Positions 1 through 8,281 are shown, numbered from the stretch's first letter. The stretch: 64,000 nt of DNA from CAVVNP01 sp963800235 (GCA_963800235.1 CAWDAD010000001.1:310001-374000), one strand, 5' to 3'. Made by a program: numbers and translations. The notes: generated from the letters alone by a model not told the origin.

Positions 1-870
1 TCCGGTGGCCAGGTTGCGCACCGGGTGGTTGCCGCCGTGGTGGCCGAAGGGCAGCTTCACCGTCTCGGCGCCGAGGGCGGCGGCCAGCAGCTGGTGGCCG
101 AGGCAGATCCCGAACACCGGCACCTCGCCGAGCAGGCCGTCGATGGCCTCCACCGCGTAGGGGACGGTGGCGGGGTCGCCCGGCCCGTTCGAGAGGAACA
201 CCCCGTGCGGCCGTCGGGCGAGCACGTCGGCGGCGGGCGTCGAGGCCGGCACCACCTCGACCCGGGCGAAGCCGGCCAGGTGGCGCAGGATGGTGGCCTT
301 GATGCCGAAGTCGTAGGCCACCACGTGGAACGGCTCTCCGCCGTCGAGCACGTAGGGCGCCTCGGTCGTCACCTGGGCGACCAGGTCGACCCCCTCGGTG
401 CCGGGCTCGTCGGCCGCCGCCTGCTTCAGGGTCGTCTCGTCGGCGGTGCCGAACGCCCCCGGCATGGCGCCGGCGTCGCGGATGTGGCGGGTAAGGCGGC
501 GGGTGTCGATGCCGGCGATGCCGGGGACGCCGTGGTGCCGCAGGAAGGCGTCGAGGTCGCCGGTCGAGCGCCAGCTGCTGCGCCGCCGGGCCAGGTCGCG
601 GACCACCACGCCGCGGGAGAAGGGGCGGCGGGCCTCCTCGTCGTGGGCGGTGACGCCGTAGTTGCCGATGTGGGGGTAGGTGAAGGCGATGATCTGGCCG
701 GCGTAGCTCGGGTCGGTGATGACCTCCTGGTAGCCGGACAGGACCGTGTTGAACACGACCTCGCCGGTGGCCACGCCGCCGGGGGCCTCGGCCCCGACGG
801 CCTCGCCCTCGAAGGTCGTGCCGTCGGCCAGGACGAGGGCGGCGGGGGTGATGGCGCCGCTGGCGCTCAT
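1..870 (-). CDS. carA: Carbamoyl-phosphate synthase small (glutaminase) subunit, cut by the window edge
   Basis: CarA hydrolyses glutamine and passes ammonia to CarB for carbamoyl phosphate, the precursor of pyrimidines and arginine. The first 290 codons are present; the C-terminus lies beyond base 1. The N-terminal small-subunit domain (LADGTTFEGEAVG, VVFNTVLSGYQEVITDPSYA) is followed by a class I amidotransferase domain with the nucleophile in GICLGHQ near residue 256. The ATG at 868-870 has a strong Shine-Dalgarno (AAGGAGGGAGG) and overlaps the stop of a 22-codon ORF. It is the last visible gene of the pyr operon, and carB would be expected next. Confidence 0.95.
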   Translation of the reverse strand, partial: MSASGAITPAALVLADGTTFEGEAVGAEAPGGVATGEVVFNTVLSGYQEVITDPSYAGQIIAFTYPHIGNYGVTAHDEEARRPFSRGVVVRDLARRRSSWRSTGDLDAFLRHHGVPGIAGIDTRRLTRHIRDAGAMPGAFGTADETTLKQAAADEPGTEGVDLVAQVTTEAPYVLDGGEPFHVVAYDFGIKATILRHLAGFARVEVVPASTPAADVLARRPHGVFLSNGPGDPATVPYAVEAIDGLLGEVPVFGICLGHQLLAAALGAETVKLPFGHHGGNHPVRNLATG

Positions 871-935
871 CGGCCTCCCTCCTTCCGGGTCGGCGCGGCG
901 GTCGCCGCGTGGTGGGTGCGGTGCTGGGTGCTCAT
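867..935 (-). CDS. 22-codon ORF coupled between pyrC and carA
   Basis: The peptide begins MSTQHRTHH and ends KEGGR. Its ATG overlaps the pyrC stop (ATGA at 932-935), and its own TGA overlaps the carA start (ATGA at 867-870), so ribosomes leaving pyrC could pass through it to carA. It contains the Shine-Dalgarno of carA. No domain is recognisable. In mycobacteria a longer membrane-protein gene sits between pyrC and carA, so this may be a remnant or only a coupling spacer. Whether it is translated cannot be told from sequence. Confidence 0.35.
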   Translation of the reverse strand: MSTQHRTHHAATAAPTRKEGGR

Positions 936-2272
936 CGTTGGGCCCTCTGGTCGCGGACCACCGGCTCGCCGCGGTGCACCGTGTGGCGCACCCGGCCCAG
1001 CAGGTCCCGACCGGCGTAGGGGCTGTTGCGGCTGCGGCTGGCGAAGGCGGCGGGATCGACGGTCCACCGCTCCCCCGGGTCGAACACGACGAGGTTGGCG
1101 GTCCGGCCCTCGTCCAGCGAGCCGTGCTCGCCGTCGAGGTCGACGACCGCCGCCGGCTGCCAGGACAGCAGGGCGAAGAGGTCGCCGGTCGAGAGCGGCC
1201 CGCCGCCCGCGACCAGCTCGGTGTGGGCCAGCGCCAGGGCGGTCTCCAGCCCGAGCATGCCGGGAGGCGCCTCCTCGAAGGGGCGCTCCTTGGTCTCGAC
1301 CGGGTGGGGGGCGTGGTCGGTGGCGATGGCGTCGAGCACCCCGTCGGCCAGCCCCCGGCGCACGGCCGCCACGTCCTCGGCGGTGCGCAGCGGCGGGTTC
1401 ACCTTGAACACCGGGTCGTAGGAGGCGCACTCGGCGTGGGTGAGGGTGAAGTGGTGGGTGGTCGCCTCGGCGGTGACCGCCAGCCCCTTCGCCCTGGCCT
1501 CGGCGACCATCCGCAACGACCCGGCGGTGGACAGGTGCTGGAGGTGGATGCGGGCGCCGGTGAGGCGGGCCAGGGCCAGGTCCCGCAGCACCATCAGCTC
1601 CTCGGTCTCGGCGGGCTGGCCGGGGATCCCGAGCCGGCTCGACCACTCGCCCTCGTGCATGTGCCCGCCGCCGCAGAGGGCGTCGTCCTCGCAGTGCTGG
1701 GCGAGCACGACCGGCGTGCCTGACGCCCGGAGCCCGGAGGCGTACTCCATGGCCCGCCGCATCAGGCGGTTGTCCTGCACCCCGGAGCCGTCGTCGGTGA
1801 ACAGCCGCACGCCGAGCTCGGCCAGCTCGGCCATCGGGGCCAGCGTGCCGCCCTGCCGGCCCACGGTGATGGCGCCCGAGGGCTGGACGTCGCACAGGGC
1901 GGTGCGGGCCAGCTCCTGCACCTCGCGGACCACTCCGGCCGAGTCGAGCGCCGGGGTCGTGTTCGGCATGGCGACGACCGCGGTGAAGCCGCCGAGGGCG
2001 GCGCCCCGGCTGCCCGTCTCGATGGTCTCGGCCTCCTCGAGCCCCGGCTGGCGGAGGTGGGCGTGGAGGTCGACCAGGCCCGGTCCGACCAGGCAGCCCC
2101 CGGCGTCGAGGACCGTCGCCCCGGCGGGCGGGTCGAGGTCGGGGGCCACCGACTCGATCCGGCCGTCGACGACCAGCACGTCGGCCCGGCGCTCGCCGCC
2201 GCGGTCGACGACGGTGCCGCCCCGGACGAGCAGGGTCGGCGCCGTCGCACCGGCAGGGGCGGACGGGGTCAC
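932..2272 (-). CDS. pyrC: Dihydroorotase
   Basis: This 446-residue class I dihydroorotase (amidohydrolase superfamily) cyclises N-carbamoyl-aspartate to dihydroorotate. Visible motifs are the metal-binding DLHAHLRQPG (His70, His72), the MPNTTPALDS segment, the downstream metal histidines (QHCEDD, LQHLSTAGS) and the catalytic ATDHAPHP. The GTG start at 2270-2272 overlaps the pyrB stop (GTGA), so it is translationally coupled. Length and motifs are typical of the zinc enzyme paired with PyrB in Gram-positive bacteria. Confidence 0.96.
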   Translation of the reverse strand: MTPSAPAGATAPTLLVRGGTVVDRGGERRADVLVVDGRIESVAPDLDPPAGATVLDAGGCLVGPGLVDLHAHLRQPGLEEAETIETGSRGAALGGFTAVVAMPNTTPALDSAGVVREVQELARTALCDVQPSGAITVGRQGGTLAPMAELAELGVRLFTDDGSGVQDNRLMRRAMEYASGLRASGTPVVLAQHCEDDALCGGGHMHEGEWSSRLGIPGQPAETEELMVLRDLALARLTGARIHLQHLSTAGSLRMVAEARAKGLAVTAEATTHHFTLTHAECASYDPVFKVNPPLRTAEDVAAVRRGLADGVLDAIATDHAPHPVETKERPFEEAPPGMLGLETALALAHTELVAGGGPLSTGDLFALLSWQPAAVVDLDGEHGSLDEGRTANLVVFDPGERWTVDPAAFASRSRNSPYAGRDLLGRVRHTVHRGEPVVRDQRAQR

Positions 2273-3252
2273 GAGACCAGCTCCTCGACCGGGACGGCGG
2301 CGGAGCCGAGGAGCAGGTAGAGCACCGCCATGCGGACGGCGACGCCGTTGCGGACCTGGTCGACGATGACCGCGTTCGGCAGGTCGGCCACCTCGGCCGC
2401 GATCTCCACCCCCCGGTTCATCGGACCGGGGTGCATGATCAGCGCCCTCTCGCCGAGCAGCCGGGCACGCCGCGGCGTGAGGCCGTAGCTCGCGGTGTAC
2501 TCCCGCAACGAGGGCAGCAGCGCCTCGGTCTGGCGCTCCTGCTGCATCCGCAGCAGGTAGGCGACGTCGACCTCGGCCAGCACGGCATCGAGGTCGTGGC
2601 GGACCGTCACCGGCCAGCCCTCGAGGCTGGGCGGCAGCAGTGTCGGTGGGGCGACCAGGGTGACCTCGGCGCCCAGGGTCGTGAAGGCGAGCACGTCGGA
2701 CCGGGCCACCCGGCTGTGCTTGATGTCGCCGATGATGGCGATGCGCCGGCCGGCGACCGAGCCGAGGTGCTGGCGGATCGTGTAGCAGTCGAGCAGCGCC
2801 TGGGTCGGGTGCTCGTGCCAGCCGTCGCCGGCGTTGACCACCGCGGCGTCCACCCAGCCGGCGATCCGGTGGGGTGCCCCGGCGGACCGGTGGCGGACGA
2901 CGATGGCGTCGACGCCCATGGCCTCGACGGTCATGGCGGTGTCGCGGAGCGACTCCCCCTTCTTCACCGAGGAGGTGGAGACGCTGAAGTTCATGGTGTC
3001 GGCCGACAGGCGGCGGGCGGCGGTCTCGAAGCTCAGCCGGGTGCGGGTCGAGTCCTCGTAGAACAGCCAGGCCACGGTCTTGCCCCGGAGGGCGGGGACC
3101 TTGGGGATGGGGCGGTTGCTGACCTCGACGAAGGCGTCGGTCAGGCGGAGCACCTGCTCGATGCCCTCGGCGCCGCCCAGGTCCTCGACCGACAGGAGCT
3201 GGCGGGGCGATCCCGTGATCCCCGCCGGCGGGACCGGGGCGTGGGTCGGCAT
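2269..3252 (-). CDS. pyrB: Aspartate carbamoyltransferase catalytic chain
   Basis: PyrB transfers carbamoyl from carbamoyl phosphate to aspartate, the committed step of pyrimidine synthesis. The 327-residue protein has the carbamoyl-phosphate motif STRTR (residues 68-72), HPTQALLD for the active site, and the C-terminal HPGPMNRG loop. No pyrI regulatory chain is nearby, as expected for a Gram-positive-type trimer controlled through PyrR. ATG at 3250-3252 is used here. A GTG at 3262-3264 overlapping the pyrR stop (GTGA) would add four residues and is equally plausible. Confidence 0.95.
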   Translation of the reverse strand: MPTHAPVPPAGITGSPRQLLSVEDLGGAEGIEQVLRLTDAFVEVSNRPIPKVPALRGKTVAWLFYEDSTRTRLSFETAARRLSADTMNFSVSTSSVKKGESLRDTAMTVEAMGVDAIVVRHRSAGAPHRIAGWVDAAVVNAGDGWHEHPTQALLDCYTIRQHLGSVAGRRIAIIGDIKHSRVARSDVLAFTTLGAEVTLVAPPTLLPPSLEGWPVTVRHDLDAVLAEVDVAYLLRMQQERQTEALLPSLREYTASYGLTPRRARLLGERALIMHPGPMNRGVEIAAEVADLPNAVIVDQVRNGVAVRMAVLYLLLGSAAVPVEELVS

Positions 3253-3260
3253 CGGCGCGG

Positions 3261-3827
3261 TCACTTCCGCATCTCGCCGAGGTCGACCCCGTCGATGTTC
3301 ACGTCGACGACCTCGTCGCGGCGGGTGGGCAGGTTCTTGCCGACGTAGTCGGGGCGGATCGGCAGCTCGCGGTGGCCCCGGTCGATCACCACCGCCAGCT
3401 GCACCGAGCGGGGCCGGCCGTAGTCGTTCAGGGCGTTGAGCGCGGCCCGGATGGTGCGACCGGTGAACAGCACGTCGTCGACCAGCACCACCAGGGCGCC
3501 GTCGATGTCGAACGGGATGTCGGTGACCGCCTCGGGCAGCACGGGGCGCAGGTTCAGGTCGTCGCGGTAGAAGGCGACGTCGAGCGTCCCGATGGGCGGA
3601 CGCTCCTGCTCGATGCTCTCGAGGGCGGTGGCCAGCCACCCGGCGACGGTCACCCCGCCGGTCTGCAGGCCGATGAGGACCACGTTGTCGAGGCCGTGGT
3701 TGCGCTCGATGACCTCGTGCGCCATGCGCCACACGGCCCGCTGGAGATCGTCGCGCTCGAGGACCCGCGTCCTCGCATGGAAGACGCCGCCGTAGGGCGG
3801 CGTGATGCGACGCTCTCGTTCTGCCAA
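3261..3827 (-). CDS. pyrR: PyrR bifunctional regulator / uracil phosphoribosyltransferase
   Basis: PyrR binds pyr leader RNA in the presence of UMP/UTP and lowers operon expression; it also has UPRT activity. The 188-residue protein has the PRPP-binding signature VVLVDDVLFTGRTIRAAL near residues 112-129 and the typical N-terminus ahead of DDLQRAVWRMAHEVIERN. The start is TTG at 3825-3827, chosen because AGGAAGG lies seven bases upstream and no ATG/GTG fits. It heads pyrR-pyrB-pyrC-carA, and its own leader carries a PyrR-binding hairpin, so it is probably autoregulated. Confidence 0.95.
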   Translation of the reverse strand: MAERERRITPPYGGVFHARTRVLERDDLQRAVWRMAHEVIERNHGLDNVVLIGLQTGGVTVAGWLATALESIEQERPPIGTLDVAFYRDDLNLRPVLPEAVTDIPFDIDGALVVLVDDVLFTGRTIRAALNALNDYGRPRSVQLAVVIDRGHRELPIRPDYVGKNLPTRRDEVVDVNIDGVDLGEMRK

Positions 3828-3831
3828 GCGG

Positions 3832-3845
3832 GGACCTTCCTGTCC
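3832..3845 (-). promoter_or_regulatory. Small hairpin presenting the pyrR Shine-Dalgarno
   Basis: On the minus strand GGAC-AGGAAG-GTCC forms a 4-bp stem with the AGGAAG ribosome-binding core in the loop, seven bases before the TTG start of pyrR. It sits directly next to the PyrR-type hairpin, a layout that would let protein binding next door affect ribosome access. The stem is short, so its significance is inferred. Confidence 0.4.
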
Positions 3846-3847
3846 GT

Positions 3848-3867
3848 GCGGGCCTCACGGGACCCGC
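3848..3867 (-). promoter_or_regulatory. PyrR-binding RNA hairpin in the pyr leader
   Basis: The transcribed strand reads GCGGG-TCCCGTGAGG-CCCGC: a 5-bp stem closing a loop with GTCCCGTGAGG, matching the known PyrR recognition element (roughly GTCCNGNGAGG). It ends only a few bases before the pyrR ribosome-binding site. No Rho-independent terminator is visible in the short leader, so translational repression, as described for mycobacterial pyr operons, is more likely than attenuation. Confidence 0.75.
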
Positions 3868-3884
3868 TTCACGGTCAGGGACGC

Positions 3885-3890
3885 AACGTA
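3885..3890 (-). promoter_or_regulatory. Predicted -10 box of the pyr operon
   Basis: TACGTT on the minus strand fits the actinobacterial TANNNT -10 pattern. Transcription starting about seven bases downstream would give a leader of about 50 bases, just enough for the PyrR hairpin and the ribosome-binding site. No clear -35 is seen. Confidence 0.5.
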
Positions 3891-3944
3891 GCAGCTCGGG
3901 CCGGACGGGCCCGACGAGCGGGCGCGCCGAGGCTGCGGGGGTGA

Positions 3945-4499
3945 TCAGCCGGTCACGGCGGGGGCTCCGGACGCGGGCGCCACCCAGAGGATCCGGCCGT
4001 CGGCGAGGGTGGACCGGCGGTGCCAGCCGGCCCGCTCGGCCACCGCGCCGGCGGCCGGGTTGCGGGGGTCGGTCCGGGCGAACAGCCGGGCCAGGCCGGC
4101 CTCGCCGAGGGCCCACCTGGTGAGGAGGCCGAGGGCGGCGCTCGCCCGGCCGCGCCCGCGGGCGTCGGGCCGCAGCCACCAGCCGGCCTCGGCCCACCGC
4201 CGGTCGGCGTCGACCACGACCAGGCCCACCTCGCCCAGCACGGGACCGGCGTCGGCCAGGTCGTGGACCACCAGGTCGAGGACCCGACCGGACCGCTGCC
4301 GGTCGGCGGCACCCGCGGCCCAGCGCTCGGCGGCCACCTCGCTCCGGTCGTCGGGCACCGTGGTCCAGCGCCGGATCGACGGCTCGGACCAGGCGGCGGC
4401 GAGGGCGGCGGCGTCCCCTTCCGCACCCCAGCCGCGCAGCCCGATCCCCGCTGCCGGATCGGTGAGCCGGGGAGGGGCGGGGAGCACCTGCTGCGCCAT
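3945..4499 (-). CDS. GNAT-family N-acetyltransferase
   Basis: This 184-residue single-domain protein resembles RimJ/RimL-type GNAT acetyltransferases, which move acetyl from acetyl-CoA to an amino group. The pyrophosphate-binding segment LRPDARGRGRASAALGLLTRWAL (near 109-131) and a C-terminal DPRNPAAGAVAERAGW give the family. The substrate is unknown. It starts 32 bases after nusB and ends just before the pyr promoter, so it probably belongs to the nusB/efp transcription unit. Confidence 0.85.
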   Translation of the reverse strand: MAQQVLPAPPRLTDPAAGIGLRGWGAEGDAAALAAAWSEPSIRRWTTVPDDRSEVAAERWAAGAADRQRSGRVLDLVVHDLADAGPVLGEVGLVVVDADRRWAEAGWWLRPDARGRGRASAALGLLTRWALGEAGLARLFARTDPRNPAAGAVAERAGWHRRSTLADGRILWVAPASGAPAVTG

Positions 4500-4531
4500 C
4501 GCCTGGGCCGGACGTCGGGAGGGCGAGGCGG

Positions 4532-4975
4532 TCAGCCGGGGCGGAGCTCGGCCGCCAGCGACGCCAGCACGCCGTTCACGAACCGGCCCGAGCCGTCGGT
4601 GCTGTAGGCCTTGGCCAGCTCGACCGCCTCGTTCAGGACCACGCCGGTGGGGACGTCGGGGCAGCGGCCCAGCTCGTAGCCGGCGATCCGCAGCAAAATG
4701 GCGTCGACCGCCGCCAAGCGGTCGAGGGTCCAGTTCACGGCGAGGCGGGAGATCCGGGCGTCCAGGTCGTCGCGCTCCTCCTCCACGCCGAGGACCAGCC
4801 GGCGGGCGTAGCCGTCGAGCGGGACCGGCAGCGCGTCGACCACCTCGCCCGGGCTCCGGCCCTTGGCGTCGGCCTCGTACAGCAGCCCGAGGGCCCGCTC
4901 GCGCGCCTCGCGGCGCAGCTCGGCGTTCGACGGCTCGTCGGGCGGGTCGAACCGATCGGCTCCGGGATCGGCCAC
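4532..4975 (-). CDS. nusB: Transcription antitermination factor NusB
   Basis: NusB pairs with NusE (S10) and binds boxA RNA to promote antitermination in rRNA operons. The 147-residue protein shows ARERALGLLYEADAKG, the helical core NWTLDRLAAVDAILLRIAGYEL and the C-terminal VLNEAVELAKAYSTDGSGRFVNGVL, all standard NusB blocks. The start is GTG at 4973-4975. efp lies 46 bases upstream in the same direction, the usual actinobacterial efp-nusB order. Confidence 0.95.
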   Translation of the reverse strand: MADPGADRFDPPDEPSNAELRREARERALGLLYEADAKGRSPGEVVDALPVPLDGYARRLVLGVEEERDDLDARISRLAVNWTLDRLAAVDAILLRIAGYELGRCPDVPTGVVLNEAVELAKAYSTDGSGRFVNGVLASLAAELRPG

Positions 4976-5021
4976 GGTGGGGCTCAGCGGGCCGGGGGGC
5001 GGTGGGCGTCGTCGATGGTGG

Positions 5022-5582
5022 TCACGCGCGGGTGAGGTACTCGCCCGAGCGGGTGTCGACCTTGAGCCGGTCGCCCACGTTCACGAAGAGCGGCACCTGC
5101 ACGACCTTGCCGGTCTGCAGGGTGGCCGGCTTGCGGGCGCCGGAGACCCGGTCGCCCTGGATGCCGGGCTCGGTCTCGGTGACCTCCAGCTCGACCGACG
5201 CCGGCAGCTCGGTGCCGACGATCTCCTCGCCGTACATCTGCAGGATGACCGTCGCCCCCTCGACCAGGTAGTCGGCGGCGTCGCCCAGGGTCGCCTCGGA
5301 CACGGCCAGCTGCTCGTAGGTGGCGTTGTCCATGAACACGTAGTCGGTGCCGTCGAAGTAGAGGTACTGCATCTCGCGCTTGTCGATGACGGCCTGCTCG
5401 ACCTTCTCGGCGGAGCGGAAGGTCTTGTCGAGCTGGCCGCCGCTGCGGACGTTGCGCAGGGTGGTGCGCACGAAGGCGCCGCCCTTGCCCGGCTTGACGT
5501 GCTGGAACTCGACGACCTGGAACAGCCCCTCGGGCAGGTTCAGGGTCATGCCGTTCTTCAGGTCGTTGGTGGTGATGGCCAT
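5022..5582 (-). CDS. efp: Translation elongation factor P
   Basis: EF-P enters the ribosome between the P and E sites and relieves stalling at proline runs. The 186-residue protein begins MAITTNDLKNGM and carries the loop lysine in HVKPGKGGAF (Lys33). The three beta-barrel domains end in VNVGDRLKVDTRSGEYLTRA. The ATG at 5580-5582 is chosen because it matches the family N-terminus and has GAGGACC upstream. It sits between pepQ and nusB as in other actinobacteria; no EpmA/EpmB-type modification gene is in the window. Confidence 0.97.
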   Translation of the reverse strand: MAITTNDLKNGMTLNLPEGLFQVVEFQHVKPGKGGAFVRTTLRNVRSGGQLDKTFRSAEKVEQAVIDKREMQYLYFDGTDYVFMDNATYEQLAVSEATLGDAADYLVEGATVILQMYGEEIVGTELPASVELEVTETEPGIQGDRVSGARKPATLQTGKVVQVPLFVNVGDRLKVDTRSGEYLTRA

Positions 5583-5655
5583 CGGGGTCCTCGGGGTCGA
5601 TCGCGGGTGGGCGCCGGGCGCCTCGTTCTGGTTCGGTGCGCCGCCGTCGTGCCGG

Positions 5656-6813
5656 TCAGGGTCGGGTGACGGCGGGTTCCTTGGGGGCGAGGGTGATGGT
5701 GCGGCACCCGTGCTCGGTGACGACCACCGTGTCCTCGATGCGCACACCGCCGTGCTCGGGGAGGTACACGCCCGGCTCGACGGTGACGACGCAGCCGGGT
5801 TCGAGTGTAGCGGTGCCGGTCTGGGCCACCCGGGGCTCCTCGTGGATGTGGAGCCCGACGCCGTGACCGGTGCCGTGGCTGAAGGCCTCGCCCCAGCCGG
5901 CGGCGTCGATGACGTCGCGACAGGCGGTGTCGACCGCCTTGGCCGTCACCCCCGCGGCCACCGCGTCGACCCCGGCCTGCTGGGACTCGGCGACGACGTC
6001 GAGCATGCGCTGCTGGGTGTCGGTGGCCTCGCCGACCATCGAGGTGCGGGTCATGTCGGAGTGGTAGCCGTCGACCAGCGCGCCGAAGTCGATGACGACC
6101 AGGTCGCCCTCGACGATGGCGCGGCCCCCGGGGCGGTGGTGGGGCATGGCCCCGTTGGGGCCGGCGGCCACGATGGTCTCGAAGCTGACGCCCTCGGCGC
6201 CCGCCCGGCGCATCTCGGTGTCGAGCTCGAGGGCCAGCTCGGCCTCGGTGGGCCCGTCGAGCAGCCGGGGCCGGATGGTGCCCAGGGCGGCGTCGGCGAT
6301 GGCCGACGCCGCCGCCAGGCGGGCGATCTCGCCGTCGTCCTTGACGAGCCGGAGGGCCTCGACCAGCCCCTCGGTCGGCACCAGCTCGTAGCCGGCGAAC
6401 CAGTCGACCGACCAGGTGCGCTGGGTGGCCCAGCTCACGTGGGGGGCCTCGAGCCCGAGCCGGTCGAGGGCGGGGCGGGCCTGCTGCACCGCCCCCACGA
6501 CCGCGTCGCGCTGCGCCTGCAGGCCGCCGATCTCGATGCGGGCGTCGACCGCGGCGTCGGCCAGCTCGACGCCGGCCTGCTCGCCGTAGCGGCCGTCGGA
6601 CACGAACAGCGCCTCGTCGGGCAGCACCAGCAGCAGGGCGGCCGAGCCGGTGAAGCCGGTCAGGTACCGGATGTTGGCCAGCTCGCTGACGAGGAGCGCC
6701 TGGCAGCCGGCGTCGTCGAGGCGACCCCGCACCCGGTCGAGGCGGGCGGCCACGTCCATCGGCGGCAGCGCCGCCAGGTCGGGCAGCGGGACGAGGTGGG
6801 CGGCGTCGGTCAT
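5656..6813 (-). CDS. pepQ: M24-family Xaa-Pro aminopeptidase/dipeptidase
   Basis: This 385-residue cytosolic metallopeptidase of the pita-bread fold removes N-terminal residues next to proline. An N-terminal creatinase-like domain (ALLVSELANIRYLTGFTGS) precedes the catalytic domain. Metal ligands are visible in VIDFGALVDGYHSDMTRT (two Asp), SHGTGHGVGLHIHEEP (His), TVEPGVYL (Glu) and GVRIEDTV (Glu). ATG at 6811-6813 is chosen because a TACGAT -10 lies seven bases upstream and there is no Shine-Dalgarno; an ATG at 6820-6822 is the alternative. It lies between aroQ and efp, a conserved position. Confidence 0.92.
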   Translation of the reverse strand: MTDAAHLVPLPDLAALPPMDVAARLDRVRGRLDDAGCQALLVSELANIRYLTGFTGSAALLLVLPDEALFVSDGRYGEQAGVELADAAVDARIEIGGLQAQRDAVVGAVQQARPALDRLGLEAPHVSWATQRTWSVDWFAGYELVPTEGLVEALRLVKDDGEIARLAAASAIADAALGTIRPRLLDGPTEAELALELDTEMRRAGAEGVSFETIVAAGPNGAMPHHRPGGRAIVEGDLVVIDFGALVDGYHSDMTRTSMVGEATDTQQRMLDVVAESQQAGVDAVAAGVTAKAVDTACRDVIDAAGWGEAFSHGTGHGVGLHIHEEPRVAQTGTATLEPGCVVTVEPGVYLPEHGGVRIEDTVVVTEHGCRTITLAPKEPAVTRP

Positions 6814-6820
6814 CGGGCGC

Positions 6821-6826
6821 ATCGTA
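6821..6826 (-). promoter_or_regulatory. Predicted -10 box for leaderless pepQ
   Basis: TACGAT followed by seven bases and the ATG of pepQ. Transcription would begin at or next to the start codon. Confidence 0.55.
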
Positions 6827-6848
6827 CGGCCGCTCGTCGGCGGCGGGA

Positions 6849-7283
6849 TCAGGCGAGCAGGGTCGCCACCGCCTCGACGGCCAGGCGGTAGCCGTCGCCG
6901 CCGAAGCCGGCGATCACGCCGGTGGCGACGGGGCTCACCACCGACTCGTGCCGCCACGCCTCGCGGGCGTGGGGGTTGGAGAGGTGCAGCTCGACGACAG
7001 GGACGTCGCACATCTTGAGCGCGTCGTGCAGCGACCGGCCGTAGTGGGTCAGCGCGGCGGCGTTCACCACGATGGCGGCGATCCGGCCCCGGGCGGCGTG
7101 GATGGCGTCGACCAGCTCGCCCTCGTGGTTCGACTGGACGTGCTCGAGCTCGAGGCCGTGGGACTCGGCGGTGCGGCGGGCCAGCGCCACGTGGTCGTCG
7201 AGGGTGCCGGTGCCGTAGACCTCGGGCTCGCGGTCGCCGAGCAGGTTCAGGTTGGGTCCCGAGAGCAGCAGGACGACGGTCAC
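6849..7283 (-). CDS. aroQ: 3-dehydroquinate dehydratase, type II
   Basis: AroQ removes water from 3-dehydroquinate to give 3-dehydroshikimate in the shikimate pathway. The 144-residue size is typical of the dodecameric type II enzyme. Signatures are LSGPNLNLLGDREPEVYG (catalytic Tyr near the N-terminus), SNHEGELVDAIH, and VELHLSNPHAREAWRHES with the catalytic His. The GTG start at 7281-7283 overlaps the aroB stop (GTGA). Confidence 0.96.
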   Translation of the reverse strand: MTVVLLLSGPNLNLLGDREPEVYGTGTLDDHVALARRTAESHGLELEHVQSNHEGELVDAIHAARGRIAAIVVNAAALTHYGRSLHDALKMCDVPVVELHLSNPHAREAWRHESVVSPVATGVIAGFGGDGYRLAVEAVATLLA

Positions 7284-8281
7284 GACACGGCCTCCAGGGC
7301 GTCGAGCAGCAGGGTGCGACGGTCGACCCGGACCGGCTCGACGCCGTCCGGTCCGTCGAGGACGAAGGTCACCCCGTCGACCGCCTTCTTGTCCCGTGCG
7401 AAGAGGTCCACCAGCGCCGCGGGGTCGAGGCCGGCGGGGATGCGCGTGGGCAGGTCGTAGGACCCCACCACCGCCCGGTGCTCGGCCACCCGGTCCCGGT
7501 CGATGCGGCCGAGGCGGGCGGCCAGCTCGGCGGCGTAGACCAGACCGATGGCGACGGCCTCGCCGTGGCGGAGGTCGTAGTCGGTCGCGGTCTCGAGGGC
7601 GTGGCCCAGGGTGTGGCCGTAGTTGAGGATCGCCCGCCGACCGGACTCCCGCTCGTCGTCGGCGACCACCTCGGCCTTGCACCGGACGCAGGCGGCCACC
7701 GCCTCGTCGAGCGGCAGGTCGCGCAGCCCGTCGACGCCGAGGAAGGCGTACTTGGCCATCTCGCCGAGTCCGTTGCGGTACTCGCGGGGCGGCAGCGTGG
7801 CGAGCACCTCGGTGTCGCAGAGCACCGCGGACGGCTGCCAGTAGGCGCCGACCAGGTTCTTGCCCTCGGGCAGGTTGACGCCGGTCTTGCCGCCGATGGC
7901 GGCGTCGACCTGGGCGAGCAGGGTGGTGGCGACGTGCACGACCGAGACGCCGCGGTGGAAGCAGGCGGCGGTGAAGCCGGCCAGGTCGGTGACCAGGCCC
8001 CCGCCGACGGCGACCACCACGTCACCGCGGGTCAGGCCCCACTGGGCGAGGTCGCGGCAGAGGTCCTCGACGGTGCCGAGGTGCTTGTGGTCCTCGCCGT
8101 CGGGGATGGTGAACACCCGGTGCTCGACGCCCGGGTCGACGGGCACCTCGATGGCCGCCTGGGTCACCACCGCCGCCCGCCTGACCCCCACCGGCAGCAC
8201 CTCGAGCAGCCGGTGCCGGGCGCCGGAGCCGACCAGCACCGGGTAGGAGCGGTCGCCGAGCGGGACCTCGAGCTCGATCAC
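7280..8281 (-). CDS. aroB: 3-dehydroquinate synthase
   Basis: AroB converts DAHP to 3-dehydroquinate using NAD and a divalent metal. The 333-residue protein shows the NAD-binding GGGLVTDLAGFTAACFHRG, the substrate region LLAQVDAAIGGKTGVNLPEGKN, and the metal-binding NYGHTLGHALE and HGEAVAIG. The GTG start at 8279-8281 overlaps the aroK stop. It is part of the coupled run aroC-aroK-aroB-aroQ. Confidence 0.96.
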   Translation of the reverse strand: MIELEVPLGDRSYPVLVGSGARHRLLEVLPVGVRRAAVVTQAAIEVPVDPGVEHRVFTIPDGEDHKHLGTVEDLCRDLAQWGLTRGDVVVAVGGGLVTDLAGFTAACFHRGVSVVHVATTLLAQVDAAIGGKTGVNLPEGKNLVGAYWQPSAVLCDTEVLATLPPREYRNGLGEMAKYAFLGVDGLRDLPLDEAVAACVRCKAEVVADDERESGRRAILNYGHTLGHALETATDYDLRHGEAVAIGLVYAAELAARLGRIDRDRVAEHRAVVGSYDLPTRIPAGLDPAALVDLFARDKKAVDGVTFVLDGPDGVEPVRVDRRTLLLDALEAVS

